Of a DNA stretch of 64,000 nt, positions 8,773 to 18,135 are shown piece by piece. The stretch covers positions 44,793-108,792 of the forward strand of contig NZ_JAIVFX010000019.1 in the NCBI RefSeq assembly GCF_020829625.1, in the 5' to 3' direction. Each line of letters starts with the position of its first letter. The first letter of the stretch is position 1. Source of the stretch: Nostoc sp. XA010. Its GTDB lineage: Bacteria; Cyanobacteriota; Cyanobacteriia; Cyanobacteriales; Nostocaceae. The notes beneath the pieces were generated by a model. That model searched no databases. It saw nothing but the letters and a program-made list of their open reading frames with translations, and was not told where the DNA came from. Both the position numbers and the translations under genes were made by a program.

Positions 8773-8990
8773 TGAAATATAAATTCATTTTATAGGTGTA
8801 AATTTTATAGTAATTAAGTATAGTGCCATTATGAAGAGGCATAGAAAGAACCCCACCGCCTGCGGCACCTCCCCAAGGGGAGGTTGGGAGGGGTCAAAAT
8901 AATGTCCAGCTTCACAGAAAATTGGTATAAAATATTATTTTTTGACTTCATTTAATATTTAATAATGTAATAAGGAGAAAAAGCAGCTAA

Positions 8991-9719
8991 ATGAGTGAGT
9001 TGCAAATCGGTACTAGTGGTTGGGTTTATAAACATTGGATGGATATTTTCTATCCGCCACATTTACCTAGTGAGCAGCAACTCTCATTTTATGCTCAACA
9101 TTTTGCCACTGTAGAAATTAATTTTTCTTTTTATCGTTTGCCAGAACGGTCTGTGTTTGAAAATTGGCACGAACAAACACCATCTAATTTTGTTTTTGCC
9201 GTCAAAGGTAGCCGCTATCTTACCCACATGAAGAAGTTAAAAGACCCGATAGAACCGCTATCTCGTCTGATGGAACGTGCATCTGGATTGCAAGAAAAGC
9301 TTGGCCCTATTTTATTCCAATTTCCTCATACCTGGCACATTAATCTTGAGCGTCTTCAGCCATTTTTGGAATTACTTCAAACTTACCCAAAACAAAGATT
9401 TACGGTTGAATTCCGCCACACAAGCTGGTTAGTTCCCCAAGTTTACAAACTACTAGAAAGTGCAGGTGTAGCCCTTTGCCTACCTGTAAGCCCAACGGTT
9501 CCTCTTGATGTGTGTTTAACTACTCCTTGGACATATATCCGTATGCACAGTGGGCAATGGAATGTTGGCTACAGCGATGAAGAGTTATCTACATGGGCCG
9601 AGCGTATCCGTTCATTTCTTAGACAGGGAATTAACGTTTATGTGTACTTCAATAACGACCCCAATGGACATGCTATTCGTGATGCTCAGAAATTGTATAT
9701 TTTGCTGGGATGTTGTTGA
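8991..9719 (+). CDS. DUF72 family protein (YecE-like)
   Basis: The 242-residue protein fits the DUF72 family, a TIM-barrel-like fold of unknown function. Typical blocks are the N-terminal IGTSGWVYKHW, FYPPHLPSEQQLSFYAQHFATVEINFSFYRLP split over residues 20-55, FAVKGSRYLTHMKKL near 75, and the C-terminal YVYFNNDPNGHAIRDA near 220. A clear AAGGAG lies 15 bases before the ATG. It is monocistronic and convergent with the MFS gene that follows. Length and motif order are normal for the family. Confidence 0.9.
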   Translation: MSELQIGTSGWVYKHWMDIFYPPHLPSEQQLSFYAQHFATVEINFSFYRLPERSVFENWHEQTPSNFVFAVKGSRYLTHMKKLKDPIEPLSRLMERASGLQEKLGPILFQFPHTWHINLERLQPFLELLQTYPKQRFTVEFRHTSWLVPQVYKLLESAGVALCLPVSPTVPLDVCLTTPWTYIRMHSGQWNVGYSDEELSTWAERIRSFLRQGINVYVYFNNDPNGHAIRDAQKLYILLGCC

Positions 9720-9746
9720 AATAAGTATTGGTCTGAACTTAATATT

Positions 9747-9779
9747 AGAGGCAGGCAAGAAAAGGCAAACCCTGCCCCT
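9747..9779. terminator. Hairpin between convergent DUF72 and MFS genes
   Basis: AGAGGCAGG (9747-9755) pairs with CCTGCCCCT (9771-9779) with one mismatch. It lies in the 76-base gap between two convergent genes, where a bidirectional terminator is expected. There is no long T run on either side, so efficiency is uncertain. Confidence 0.4.
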
Positions 9780-9795
9780 ATTAATAGTTAAAAAC

Positions 9796-11262
9796 TTATT
9801 CCTTAACTTCAATCAGATTAGGCGACGGCCTGATGGGAAACAGGACTCGCATTAGCTGACTCACTGGTACTGAGCGCTGCTCTTGAACAAAAGCCAAAAA
9901 CACAAGTGCAGCCATTCGTAATAAGCCTGAGAGAACAAACAGCCCTAGCAAACCCGCAGCACCAGGCAGAGTTGCTAGAAAGCTACCAACACTGATACCC
10001 ATTGCTCCAGTTATACCAGCAACTGCACCTACGATCGCAAAGTAAGTAGATTGATGACGCACGGGTGATATTCCCATCATCATATTGTTGGTACACAAAT
10101 CAATTGCCGCCCACGTCGCGCCAGCTAGTATATGCAACAAGGGTAACCAGATCCAAAAAGAAATTTGATCGCTTCCAACTCCTAGCCACAACAGAGGTGT
10201 CACCGCTACCAAGACTCCCACTAATAGCAGTAGTGGACGATTCCCAATTCGGTCGGCCAGTTTCCCCCACAAAAGCAGCATAAGCATGTTCGCACCAGTT
10301 CCTAAACCGTGATAAATCGTTACCACACTAATATCTATATCCAGGTTATCTAGCATATAGAGGTTAAAGAAGGGAGCGCTGATGTTAACAGCAAAGCACC
10401 AAATACTCAAGTAAAGTACAAACTTGCAAAAATTAGCATCTTTGAGAAAGCTAAAATCTATTCCTTCAGACTGCGGTTGGGATGTGTCTGAACCCGTGGC
10501 TAGTAAAAGCTGCGGGTTGACATCGGTCATCCAGAACTGACACATTTGACTGATCAATCCCAGCAAAATTCCTAAAATCAAGACTGCACCATAGCCTTCA
10601 AGTGTTCCACCAGGCCAAACCGATACTGCTAAACCTAGCAACGGCACACCAACAAGGTTAGTCAAGCCGACAAGACTATTGCGAAAACCGAAATATCGCC
10701 CCCGCAACCGTTGAGGTACTAACACAGCAGACCACCCAAGCCAAGGCGCACGACCGAAAGCTTCAATGATATTACCTACCAAGAGAATTGCCAAAGTCAA
10801 CTGCACTACTTGGTATCCAGCCAAATGAGATGAAGTAACTAACACAATCGCTGGCAAAAGAATGAACCACACCAACCGCGATGGGATGAAAATACACAAG
10901 AAATACCAGCGAAAGCTGGTAGTTCGGTTCACCAAATACGCTCCCAGTGGTTGCAGCAGATTCACCATCTGAGGTATAGCGGCCAGCAGACCAATTTGTA
11001 CTGGCCCAGCACCCAACTCTAGCAAGAAATTACTGAGCAAGGCACCGCCGATGACACTATAAAAAATCGTAGCAAAGACACTCTCATAAGTTAATGCTAT
11101 AAGGCTTTTGCGAATTTCTAGCTTAGAAATTTTCAAAAACAGTTTCGGAGTTGGAAAAAGTACCGTCTCCGTTAATGCCCTATCCTCAGAGATTTCTTGA
11201 ATGGGGACAGGGGGAAGAGAACTAGCCTCTGCTGAAATGTCATCTTCTTGGGACTGAACCAT
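9796..11262 (-). CDS. MFS transporter
   Basis: The 488-residue protein has about 12 predicted membrane segments, beginning near residue 57 after a hydrophilic, acidic N-terminal tail. The loop between segments 2 and 3 and the RLRGRYFGFRN segment near residue 190 fit the major facilitator superfamily. The central loop near residue 255 (TGSDTSQPQSEG) separates the two six-helix halves. The second half contains LWGKLADRIGNRPLL, a copy of the MFS signature. No substrate can be named. The gene is alone, with a long repeat-rich upstream region. Confidence 0.85.
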   Translation of the reverse strand: MVQSQEDDISAEASSLPPVPIQEISEDRALTETVLFPTPKLFLKISKLEIRKSLIALTYESVFATIFYSVIGGALLSNFLLELGAGPVQIGLLAAIPQMVNLLQPLGAYLVNRTTSFRWYFLCIFIPSRLVWFILLPAIVLVTSSHLAGYQVVQLTLAILLVGNIIEAFGRAPWLGWSAVLVPQRLRGRYFGFRNSLVGLTNLVGVPLLGLAVSVWPGGTLEGYGAVLILGILLGLISQMCQFWMTDVNPQLLLATGSDTSQPQSEGIDFSFLKDANFCKFVLYLSIWCFAVNISAPFFNLYMLDNLDIDISVVTIYHGLGTGANMLMLLLWGKLADRIGNRPLLLLVGVLVAVTPLLWLGVGSDQISFWIWLPLLHILAGATWAAIDLCTNNMMMGISPVRHQSTYFAIVGAVAGITGAMGISVGSFLATLPGAAGLLGLFVLSGLLRMAALVFLAFVQEQRSVPVSQLMRVLFPIRPSPNLIEVKE

Positions 11263-12299
11263 ATTATCTAATCAATATTTAAACATTTAAATTCTTATAG
11301 CTACTATTAGCCATAAGTAGCAAAACTTATATAATATTTCATCAAATAAGCTTTAACGCATTGCAATCCCTTGCCTGGGCAAAAGACTAGAGTGTGTTTT
11401 CAAATTACTTCTTTGCCTCCTAAATTTTTAGATGCCCGTAAATCTACGCCACTTGCTGGGGAAACCGCAAGGTAACACGCACTCTCCTTAAAAAGGCTTC
11501 ATCAGAGTCTATTAAAGCCCCCAATTTATCCCGGGTTGGGGGGATCTAAGGGTTTAAAAACATGCCCTAGTTCATAGTAAGTATTGATTATAGGTTGCTT
11601 TTGCAGAAAAAACAGGCATCATATAGCTACGCTTAGAGGATGTTTGAAAAGTTTTTCACTGTGATTTTAGGCACTTTTGATCCCCCCTAACCCCCCTAAA
11701 AAACGGGGAAACCGGAATCAAAGCCCCCCTTTTTAAGGGAGATTTAGGGGGATCTATAACTTTTGATACCGACAAGAGGGCGTTTCAAACAACCTCTTGG
11801 GCTTCTAATCAAAAAAGCCAATTGGTTGACATAAGTTTAATTGTATGTATACAGATTTCGCTTAAAACTTCCTTATATAAATATTTTTAGCAGGTAATTA
11901 GTATTTTGTGACAAGAAAATAATCTATATTTGCCAAATTCACTCTTAAGAATTAATACTTTTGCAGAAGAGTCTTAAAATTTAGCTGGCACTAGTACACA
12001 TAGACATAAATAAAACTGAATTTATATACCAATAGTTAGGATTGGGGTTTAAGTTGAACTTCTTTAAGTAATTTTACTAGATGACATGGAGATAGGATTA
12101 CCACTCCGACGCTGTTTGTCTACTCAAACTGCTAATTCCACCGATGCTAAATACCTAATATGTAACCAATTGCATAAGCCATGAGGAAATTATTCGCTGG
12201 AAATTTCTATCGTGAGGTATGATTGCTCATCTTACGGAATGTGCAACGATGGGCTATGCCCCGCCGCAGGCGATCGCAACTTCAGTAAAAAACTTTTTT
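11263..12299. other. Repeat-rich intergenic region between the MFS gene and the KAP NTPase gene
   Basis: About 1 kb without a convincing gene, between divergent transcription units. It holds the inverted-repeat element at 11635-11798, a run of C/G-rich dispersed repeats near 11515-11560, and AT-rich DNA from 11860 to 12060 that probably includes promoters. A short repeat containing GGGCTATGCCCCGCCGCAGG with a HIP1-like site lies at 12249-12280, just before the KAP start chosen here. Confidence 0.6.
11635..11798. repeat. MITE-like element (copy 2, degraded right end)
   Basis: The left end AGAGGATGTTTGAAAAGT (11635-11652) is identical to that of the element at 6190. The right end, around 11781-11798, is a diverged match (GTTTCAAACAACCTCT). 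The interior is different, with C-rich blocks (CCCCCCTAACCCCCCTAAAAAACGG in part) that themselves look dispersed. Interior and length (164 bases) resemble copy 3 at 35331 more than copy 1. Confidence 0.65.
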
Positions 12300-14048
12300 A
12301 TGGCACAGACGGAAATTAACGATATATCGGCAGATAGCTCCTTAGTTGATCCAGAAAAAGACATACTAGGACATGCGAACTTTGCCAAGTATCTAGCGGA
12401 CAGTATTTGTAAAATGACCTTTCCTGAAGGTTTCGTTATTGCAGTTTACGGTTCTTGGAACTCTGGCAAATCTACATTATTAAACTTTGTAGTTCACTAT
12501 CTTCAGCAAAAGCCAGAGGAAGAGAAACCAATTATCGTTCCTTTTAATCCCTGGTTATTCTCTGGACACGAAAATATCACAAGGCGCTTTTTTGAGCAAT
12601 TACAAAACGTTTTAAGCAAAGAGTCATCCGTATCAAAAGGTTTGAAGGAGAGATTAGCTGATTTTGCCGCCATTATTTCAGACATTCCTCTACCTTATGC
12701 TCAAACTGGCAAGGCATTAGCAGCATTATTGGACGAGAAGAACAAGGACGCTGCCGAATTAAAAGAAGAAGTAGAAGATACCTTAGTACAGCAGCAACGG
12801 CGAATAGTTGTAACAATTGACGATATTGATCGGTTGGCTGCGGAAGATATCAAGCAGTTATTTCGTATTTTTAAAGCAATGCGAAATTTTACTAATGTTG
12901 TCTATCTTCTGGTTTTTGATAAAGAAGTTGTAATGAGAACAGTTGCAGATACTAAAGAAATATCTGAAGAAGCATACTTAGAAAAAATTATTCAAGTTAG
13001 TTTTGAGCTACCTATTCCTGATAAAACCTCACTTCGCAGGCTGCTTTTTGAAAAACTTGATAACATATTTTATCAAACACCAAAACACCAAATCAGCCAA
13101 ACTCGCTGGGGTGATATTTACTTTCAAGGAATAGAACACTTTATTACTAACATCCGCGATATTACTCGTCTGATTAACGCTTTAACAGTCACGTATCCAG
13201 TAGTAAAGGATGAAGTAAACGCTGTTGATTTTATTGCTATTGAGTCTTTGCGAGTCTTTTGCCCAAAGATATATAGTATAATCCATCAAAATCCTCATAT
13301 TTTTCTAGGAGACGTAAACCTTTCAATAGACGAACTCAAAAATCTTCTGAGTACCTGGATTGCTCAACTACGAGATGAGGACAAGCAGCCTGTTAAAAAC
13401 CTGCTAATGCACCTTTTTCCTAAGTTAAAATTCATTTTGGGTAATACTTATCTAGATGAAAAGCAAGAGTTGGAATGGCGCGAACAGCTACGTGTGTGTA
13501 GTTTAGAAATATTTCCTATTTACTTTCGTCTGTCGTTATCAGTAGGTGAATTATCTAATATTCAGATAAAAATTATCCTTGGTTTGGCTGAAAATACAGA
13601 GAAATTTAGAAATTATTTGATAGAACTTGCTAAACAAAAACTTCCAAACGGCACAACGCAAGCCAGGGTGTTTATAGAACAGCTAGAAAATTCCCCTGAA
13701 GAAATTCCTGTGAATTACATCCCTTCAGTTGTAGAAGCTTTGTTGGATATAAGCGAGGAATTATTATCTCAACATGATGAATCTCATAGCATTCTTGCTT
13801 TTGGCAATGAAGTTATTATTAGTCGTTGTATCTCGCAACTCTTGCATCAAATTAATGAAATATCACGATTTGAGTTGCTAAAAAAAGTAATTACCCAAGG
13901 GAAAGCATTACCAATAATTAATCATGAAATTGCAACACTAAAAGAGCAACAGAGTCAATATGGTTCAGATAAATCTAACTATGAAGCTAAATGGCTTGTG
14001 AACGCACAGCACCTCAAAGAACTAGAAGAAATGACTACCAAAATGTAG
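12300..14048 (+). CDS. KAP family P-loop NTPase
   Basis: The product is a soluble KAP-type NTPase, a STAND-related P-loop family named after Kidins220/ARMS and PifA. Walker A (GSWNSGKST) is near residues 52-60 and Walker B (VTIDDIDRL) near 170. The FELPIPDKTSLRRLLFEKL and NIRDITRLINAL blocks also fit the family. I see no inserted membrane helices, unlike many KAP proteins. The C-terminal half is helical with no recognised domain. The frame extends to an ATG at 12219, but that extension is encoded by a dispersed repeat, so the ATG at 12300 is preferred; neither start has a good ribosome binding site. PifA is a phage-exclusion protein, so a defence role is possible but unproven. Confidence 0.75.
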   Translation: MAQTEINDISADSSLVDPEKDILGHANFAKYLADSICKMTFPEGFVIAVYGSWNSGKSTLLNFVVHYLQQKPEEEKPIIVPFNPWLFSGHENITRRFFEQLQNVLSKESSVSKGLKERLADFAAIISDIPLPYAQTGKALAALLDEKNKDAAELKEEVEDTLVQQQRRIVVTIDDIDRLAAEDIKQLFRIFKAMRNFTNVVYLLVFDKEVVMRTVADTKEISEEAYLEKIIQVSFELPIPDKTSLRRLLFEKLDNIFYQTPKHQISQTRWGDIYFQGIEHFITNIRDITRLINALTVTYPVVKDEVNAVDFIAIESLRVFCPKIYSIIHQNPHIFLGDVNLSIDELKNLLSTWIAQLRDEDKQPVKNLLMHLFPKLKFILGNTYLDEKQELEWREQLRVCSLEIFPIYFRLSLSVGELSNIQIKIILGLAENTEKFRNYLIELAKQKLPNGTTQARVFIEQLENSPEEIPVNYIPSVVEALLDISEELLSQHDESHSILAFGNEVIISRCISQLLHQINEISRFELLKKVITQGKALPIINHEIATLKEQQSQYGSDKSNYEAKWLVNAQHLKELEEMTTKM

Positions 14049-14267
14049 GTAAAAAGTGATACTAGCTATAAATAATATAAAATCTGGATTTATTTATTTA
14101 TAGTGTTTCTTGGTTGCTTACAACAAAGTGGGTTAAAAATAAATTTACTTATTGGTGATAAAAACACTACCACTAGATATATAAATATTCTATAACCCAC
14201 GAAAGATTTAGATATTTTCAGCACTTTCTAATATCAGGGAATATACTTTACTCCACACGTTGCACTC

Positions 14268-15968
14268 ATGGAATCGTATGACGTTGTAATTATTGGCGCT
14301 GGTCATAATGGTTTAGTTTGTGCTGGCTACCTGCTAAAAGCTGGTTACAGCGTCCTGTTATTAGAAGGGCGATCGCTCCCCGGCGGCGGTTCTACAACTG
14401 AAGAACTTATCCCTGATGAAGCACCTGGTTTTAAATTTAGTCCTTGCGCGATTAACCATCTGTTTATTTTCTTAGGGCCAGTTATCCAAGAGTTAGAACT
14501 GCATAAGTACGGCTTGGAATATCTTAGCTGCGATCCAGTTGCCTTTTGCCCCCATCCAGATGGAAAGTATTTCTTAGCTCACAAATCAGTGGAAAAGACT
14601 TGTGCGGAAATTGCCCGTTACAGTCAGCGGGATGCTGAAAAATACGCTGAATATGCCGATTTTTGGCAGCGCTTTATCACAGGGATTGCTCCTTTCTTCA
14701 ATGCACCCCCTAAATCAATTGTTGATATTGCTGGTAATTACAATCTCAATAGTCTGCAAGACCTATTTTCCCTTCTAGGTGGCTCTAACACAACCCTTGA
14801 TTTACTCCGTACCCTACTCAGCAGTGCCACAGATAATATTAACGAGTATTTCGATTCTGAGTTTGTCAAAGCACCTCTGGCTAGACTCTCAGCCGAACTG
14901 AGTTCCCCTCCCTCACAAAAAGCTATGTCCTTTGGGGCGATGATGATGATGTTGCGTCATAATCCCGGTATGGCAAGACCGCGTGGTGGTAGTGGTGGAC
15001 TTGTAGAAGCTTTGGTGAAGCTGGTAAAAAGTCAAGGTGGTACGATTCTCACCGACCAAAGGGTAGAGAAAGTATTGGTAGATAATGGTAAAGCTGTGGG
15101 TGTGCGGGTTGCTGGTGGCAAAGAATATCGTGCGAATAAAGGTGTAATTTCAAGTATTGATGCCAAACGCTTATTCTTGCAATTAATGGATAGTAACGAT
15201 GTCGATAATGCCGATGGCAACTTGCGCGAAAGGTTAGACCGCCGCATCATCAACAACAATGAAACCATCCTCAAAATCGATTGTGCTTTATCTGAACCGT
15301 TGCGTTTCGTACACCACAACCACCAAGATAATTATCTGATGGGTTCTATTCTGATTGCTGATTCCGTGAATCATGTAGAACAAGCTCATAGTCTGATTAC
15401 TCTGGGCAAAATTCCTGATGAAGATCCCTCGATGTATGTGGTGATGCCTACCGGACTTGACCCATCGATGGCACCGGAGGGTAAACACACATTATGGATA
15501 GAGTTTTTTGCACCTTATCAAATTGCTGGTGCAGACGGTACAGGTTTAAAAGGTACGGGTTGGACGGATGAACTGAAAAACAAAGTTGCAGACAAGGTGA
15601 TTAATAAACTCGCGCAGTATTCACCTAATCTGCAACATTCAATCATCGCCCGTCATGTAGAAAGTCCGGCTGAGTTGGGAGAACGGCTAGGGACTTACAA
15701 AGGTAATTATTACCATATTGATATGACCTTAGAACAGATGCTTTGCTTCCGTCCGTTGCCGGAATTAGCTAACTACAAAACACCAATTGATAACTTGTAT
15801 CTTACTGGTGCTGGAACTCATCCGGGTGGTTCAATTTCCGGTTTACCAGGACGCAACTGTGCGCGTGTGTTTTTGCATAATGAACAACCTATCGCCCAGA
15901 AAATCAAGGAAGCGGGAGGTTCAATTAAATCTGCTTTCGCATCTGTCTTGAGGAGTGAATCAGACTAA
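14268..15968 (+). CDS. crtO: Beta-carotene ketolase CrtO (FAD-dependent, phytoene-desaturase-like)
   Basis: The 566-residue protein matches the CrtO-type ketolases of cyanobacteria, which oxidise the beta-ionone ring of beta-carotene to make echinenone and related ketocarotenoids. The N-terminal FAD dinucleotide-binding motif VVIIGAGHNG is at residues 6-15. ARPRGGSGGLVEALVKL near 240 and the C-terminal TGAGTHPGGSISG near 520, which closes the FAD site, are intact. Resemblance to the Synechocystis protein is strong over the full length from memory of that sequence. The downstream Hli and stress-protein genes share the strand and a photoprotection theme, though the spacing (263 bases to hli) suggests separate promoters. 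Confidence 0.9.
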   Translation: MESYDVVIIGAGHNGLVCAGYLLKAGYSVLLLEGRSLPGGGSTTEELIPDEAPGFKFSPCAINHLFIFLGPVIQELELHKYGLEYLSCDPVAFCPHPDGKYFLAHKSVEKTCAEIARYSQRDAEKYAEYADFWQRFITGIAPFFNAPPKSIVDIAGNYNLNSLQDLFSLLGGSNTTLDLLRTLLSSATDNINEYFDSEFVKAPLARLSAELSSPPSQKAMSFGAMMMMLRHNPGMARPRGGSGGLVEALVKLVKSQGGTILTDQRVEKVLVDNGKAVGVRVAGGKEYRANKGVISSIDAKRLFLQLMDSNDVDNADGNLRERLDRRIINNNETILKIDCALSEPLRFVHHNHQDNYLMGSILIADSVNHVEQAHSLITLGKIPDEDPSMYVVMPTGLDPSMAPEGKHTLWIEFFAPYQIAGADGTGLKGTGWTDELKNKVADKVINKLAQYSPNLQHSIIARHVESPAELGERLGTYKGNYYHIDMTLEQMLCFRPLPELANYKTPIDNLYLTGAGTHPGGSISGLPGRNCARVFLHNEQPIAQKIKEAGGSIKSAFASVLRSESD

Positions 15969-16231
15969 GAAGCTGTTTGTAAAAAAAAGTAAATAGCATC
16001 AGGATATTGCTTCATTTGAAAGTTGAGTCTGAAGTCGCTAAACGGCTACAGATGAGATTTTGTAAGGTTTTTAGGCAAGTTCTTGATGCTCCTTAGTCGA
16101 AACTATCAAAAGTCAATAAAATGCTTACAGATACTTCCTGTGGCGCTTTCAGATTCCCCAATAGACAGAGAACTGCAACCGTAATAGTAACTAAGATGTG
16201 GGTGTAGGAGAGTTATTAAAGAATATTTGCA

Positions 16232-16438
16232 ATGGCAACTGAAACTAATAAAACAATTGAATTATCTACTGAAGCTAAAGCCTATAATGGCGTTGATCGC
16301 AATGCATGGATTATTGGGTGGAATCCCCAACAAGAATTGTGGAATGGGCGTTTAGCGATGATTGGCTTTATTTCTTACGTACTTTGGGATTTAGCTGGCT
16401 ATAGCTTAGTACGTGACGTACTCCACTTGGTTCGCTAA
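16232..16438 (+). CDS. High-light-inducible protein (one-helix CAB-like)
   Basis: This 68-residue protein is a high-light-inducible/small CAB-like protein. It has the chlorophyll-binding signature ELWNGRLAMIGF near residues 35-46 at the start of one membrane helix, with the Glu, Asn and Arg needed for pigment ligation and helix pairing. Such proteins bind chlorophyll and carotenoid in thylakoid membranes and dissipate excess energy. No strong Shine-Dalgarno sequence is visible. A small C-rich/G-rich hairpin (16456-16470) follows the stop. The location after crtO fits a stress role. Confidence 0.92.
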   Translation: MATETNKTIELSTEAKAYNGVDRNAWIIGWNPQQELWNGRLAMIGFISYVLWDLAGYSLVRDVLHLVR

Positions 16439-16580
16439 ATCTTCGCTTATATTTATCCCCCCTTGGGGGAAATCAATAAAGAACAACTTAGTAGCCTCTT
16501 AGTACTTAACCTACTGGTAATGTAAAGTCTAATACCAAGGTTATAAATGGACGCACTAATACAATTGGGAAGGAGAAAAT

Positions 16581-17150
16581 ATGATAACTAAAGATACAAT
16601 ACGTGCATTAGGAGTATTTGCTAATTCTCAAGGAATAGAGCAAGCAATTAATGAATTGAAAACTGCAAACTTTCCTATGGAGAAAGTTTCTGTCATTGCT
16701 AAAGATGCGGATCAGGGCGATCGCGTAGGTGAAACCCAGATAAGCGATCGCATTGGCGATCAAGATGTCAATACAACCGGAGCAGTAAGAGAGGCGCTGA
16801 CAGCAAGTACTTGGGGTAGCGTGTTAGTTGGTTTGAGCAGTCTGGCACTTCCCGGTTTAGGAGCCGTGCTAGCAGCCGGTTCTGTAGGTGTAGCATTAGT
16901 GAGCAGCGTGGGAGGCGTTGCTGTGGGAGCCGCAGCAAATCAGAATTTACTGAAGGCATTAGGCGATTTAGGCATACCTGAAGAGAGAGCCAGAGTTTAT
17001 AGCGATCGCCTCCAGCAGAGTTATTATTTGCTCATACTAGAAGGCTCAAAAGAAGAAATTCATCGCCTTGAACCAATATTACTCGATCGGGGTATTGAAT
17101 ATTGGGGCGTTTATGATTCCGCGCAGGCTTCAAATGGTGAGGGAAATTAG
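16581..17150 (+). CDS. General stress protein (GSP17M/YflT-like domain)
   Basis: The 189-residue protein begins with a YflT-like alpha/beta domain (ALGVFANSQGIEQAINELKTANFPMEKVSVIAKD, spread over residues 9-43). A glycine/alanine-rich hydrophobic segment follows at about 78-120 and could form a membrane hairpin. The C-terminal part (YSDRLQQSYYLLILEG) looks like the second half of the same fold. Similar proteins are annotated as general stress proteins in cyanobacteria. AAGGAG lies 9 bases before the ATG. The biochemical function is unknown. Confidence 0.75.
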   Translation: MITKDTIRALGVFANSQGIEQAINELKTANFPMEKVSVIAKDADQGDRVGETQISDRIGDQDVNTTGAVREALTASTWGSVLVGLSSLALPGLGAVLAAGSVGVALVSSVGGVAVGAAANQNLLKALGDLGIPEERARVYSDRLQQSYYLLILEGSKEEIHRLEPILLDRGIEYWGVYDSAQASNGEGN

Positions 17151-17177
17151 CATTTTGTTCATAACAAAAATGTTTTT
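17151..17177 (+). terminator. Terminator after the general stress protein gene
   Basis: CATTTTGTT (17151-17159) pairs with AACAAAAATG (17163-17172), with one bulged base. TTTTT follows directly at 17173-17177. It begins immediately after the stop codon, as expected for a factor-independent terminator that separates the stress gene from the polyhydroxyalkanoate cluster. Confidence 0.5.
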
Positions 17178-17279
17178 CACAGGTGTTGCTATATCTGTGC
17201 ATTTAATCCAGAATTTTTAACGAATTCTTATAGCGGTTATTGTGCGGATTATCTTAGGAAAAATAACGGAGTAAACCTA

Positions 17280-17666
17280 ATGGGTACACAGCAGCAAACC
17301 TGTGAAATTAACCAACTGCTGAAAACATTTGATGCCTTAATTCAGCTATCCCAAGCTAGCTTTGACTATCAGTTAGTGCTGGCAGATATTTGGATAAAGG
17401 CATTTTCGGAACTGACGCAGGAGTTAGCCTCTTACGAAACCAAGGGTGAAACAATTGAGGATTGGCGACAGTTTCTGGAAGTCTGGAGTAATATATTTGA
17501 CCGAGAATTTGCACAGAAATTCCGTTCAGAAGATGCCCAGGCAATTCAAGGGAAATTCTTGAAGGTAGGCATGAGCTATTGGCTTGAACAACAACAGATG
17601 CTAGAAGGAGTTCGTAAGAAGCTTGAGGTGCCGATTTGTAATCAAGTGGATGAAACCAAGGTTTAA
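17280..17666 (+). CDS. phaE: Short PhaE-like subunit of class III PHA synthase
   Basis: The 128-residue protein matches the C-terminal part of PhaE, the partner of PhaC in class III polyhydroxyalkanoate synthases. The segments SFDYQLVLADIW, LEVWSNIFDREF and FRSEDAQAIQGKFLKVGMSYW correspond to the conserved PhaE region. Canonical PhaE has about 330-380 residues; here the large N-terminal part is missing, and the protein ends where the terminal coiled coil would begin. I see no continuation in another frame on either side, so it looks like a genuinely short form rather than a fresh frameshift. phaC follows 470 bases downstream. Confidence 0.7.
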   Translation: MGTQQQTCEINQLLKTFDALIQLSQASFDYQLVLADIWIKAFSELTQELASYETKGETIEDWRQFLEVWSNIFDREFAQKFRSEDAQAIQGKFLKVGMSYWLEQQQMLEGVRKKLEVPICNQVDETKV

Positions 17667-17767
17667 TTTCATTTAGTTATTTCTACCTTTTTTGTTAGTC
17701 CTAAAGCTAGATGTGGTTTTTGGGATTAGAGGCGAAATTGTAATAAGTAATTAAATAAGATAAGAAC

Positions 17768-17944
17768 ATGAACACTGATAACGTAACCAATTCTAACAAT
17801 ACCGAACGGACAACACTCGAAGGTGGAAGCAAAGAAGCTCTCAACAAAAAAACCTCTGCCCAATTTCTACTTAGCATATCACTGGGAGTTATAACAATTA
17901 TCATAGCGGCTGCAAGTGCTTATTACGGGCTTATTCGGTTCTAA
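17768..17944 (+). CDS. 58-residue single-pass membrane microprotein in the PHA cluster
   Basis: A frame from ATG 17768 to TAA 17944 encodes 58 residues. The first 30 are polar and rich in Asn and Thr, followed by a hydrophobic segment (FLLSISLGVITIIIAAASAYYG) ending in LIRF, so one membrane helix with a short basic end is likely. No family is recognised. It lies between the short PhaE gene and phaC on the same strand. Possible roles include a granule-surface or membrane-anchor protein, but that is inference from position only. It could also be non-coding. Confidence 0.5.
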   Translation: MNTDNVTNSNNTERTTLEGGSKEALNKKTSAQFLLSISLGVITIIIAAASAYYGLIRF

Positions 17945-18020
17945 CCCTATTTATTTAAACAGGAAATTTTTGTTTTTTTGATGACATTGAAGAATTTCAC
18001 ATATAACACGATCCTCAGCA

Positions 18021-18086
18021 AAATATATGGTAGTGCTTTTAGTTTCTGAAAAACCCTTATTTGGGTAAAAGTACTGCCATATTTTT
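18021..18086 (+). promoter_or_regulatory. Long hairpin in the phaC leader, terminator or attenuator-like
   Basis: The arms 18021-18041 and 18066-18086 form a 21-bp stem with one mismatch and two G-U pairs. The right arm ends in a run of five or six T, and a smaller AACCC/GGGT hairpin can form in the loop (about 18053-18066). It is about 50 bases before the phaC ATG and about 75 bases after the microprotein stop. It could terminate phaE transcripts, attenuate read-through into phaC, or stabilise the processed phaC mRNA. Confidence 0.6.
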
Positions 18087-18135
18087 CTGAGGTTTGAACT
18101 TTCCTTTTTCTCATCCAAAATGTTATCAAAAAACG

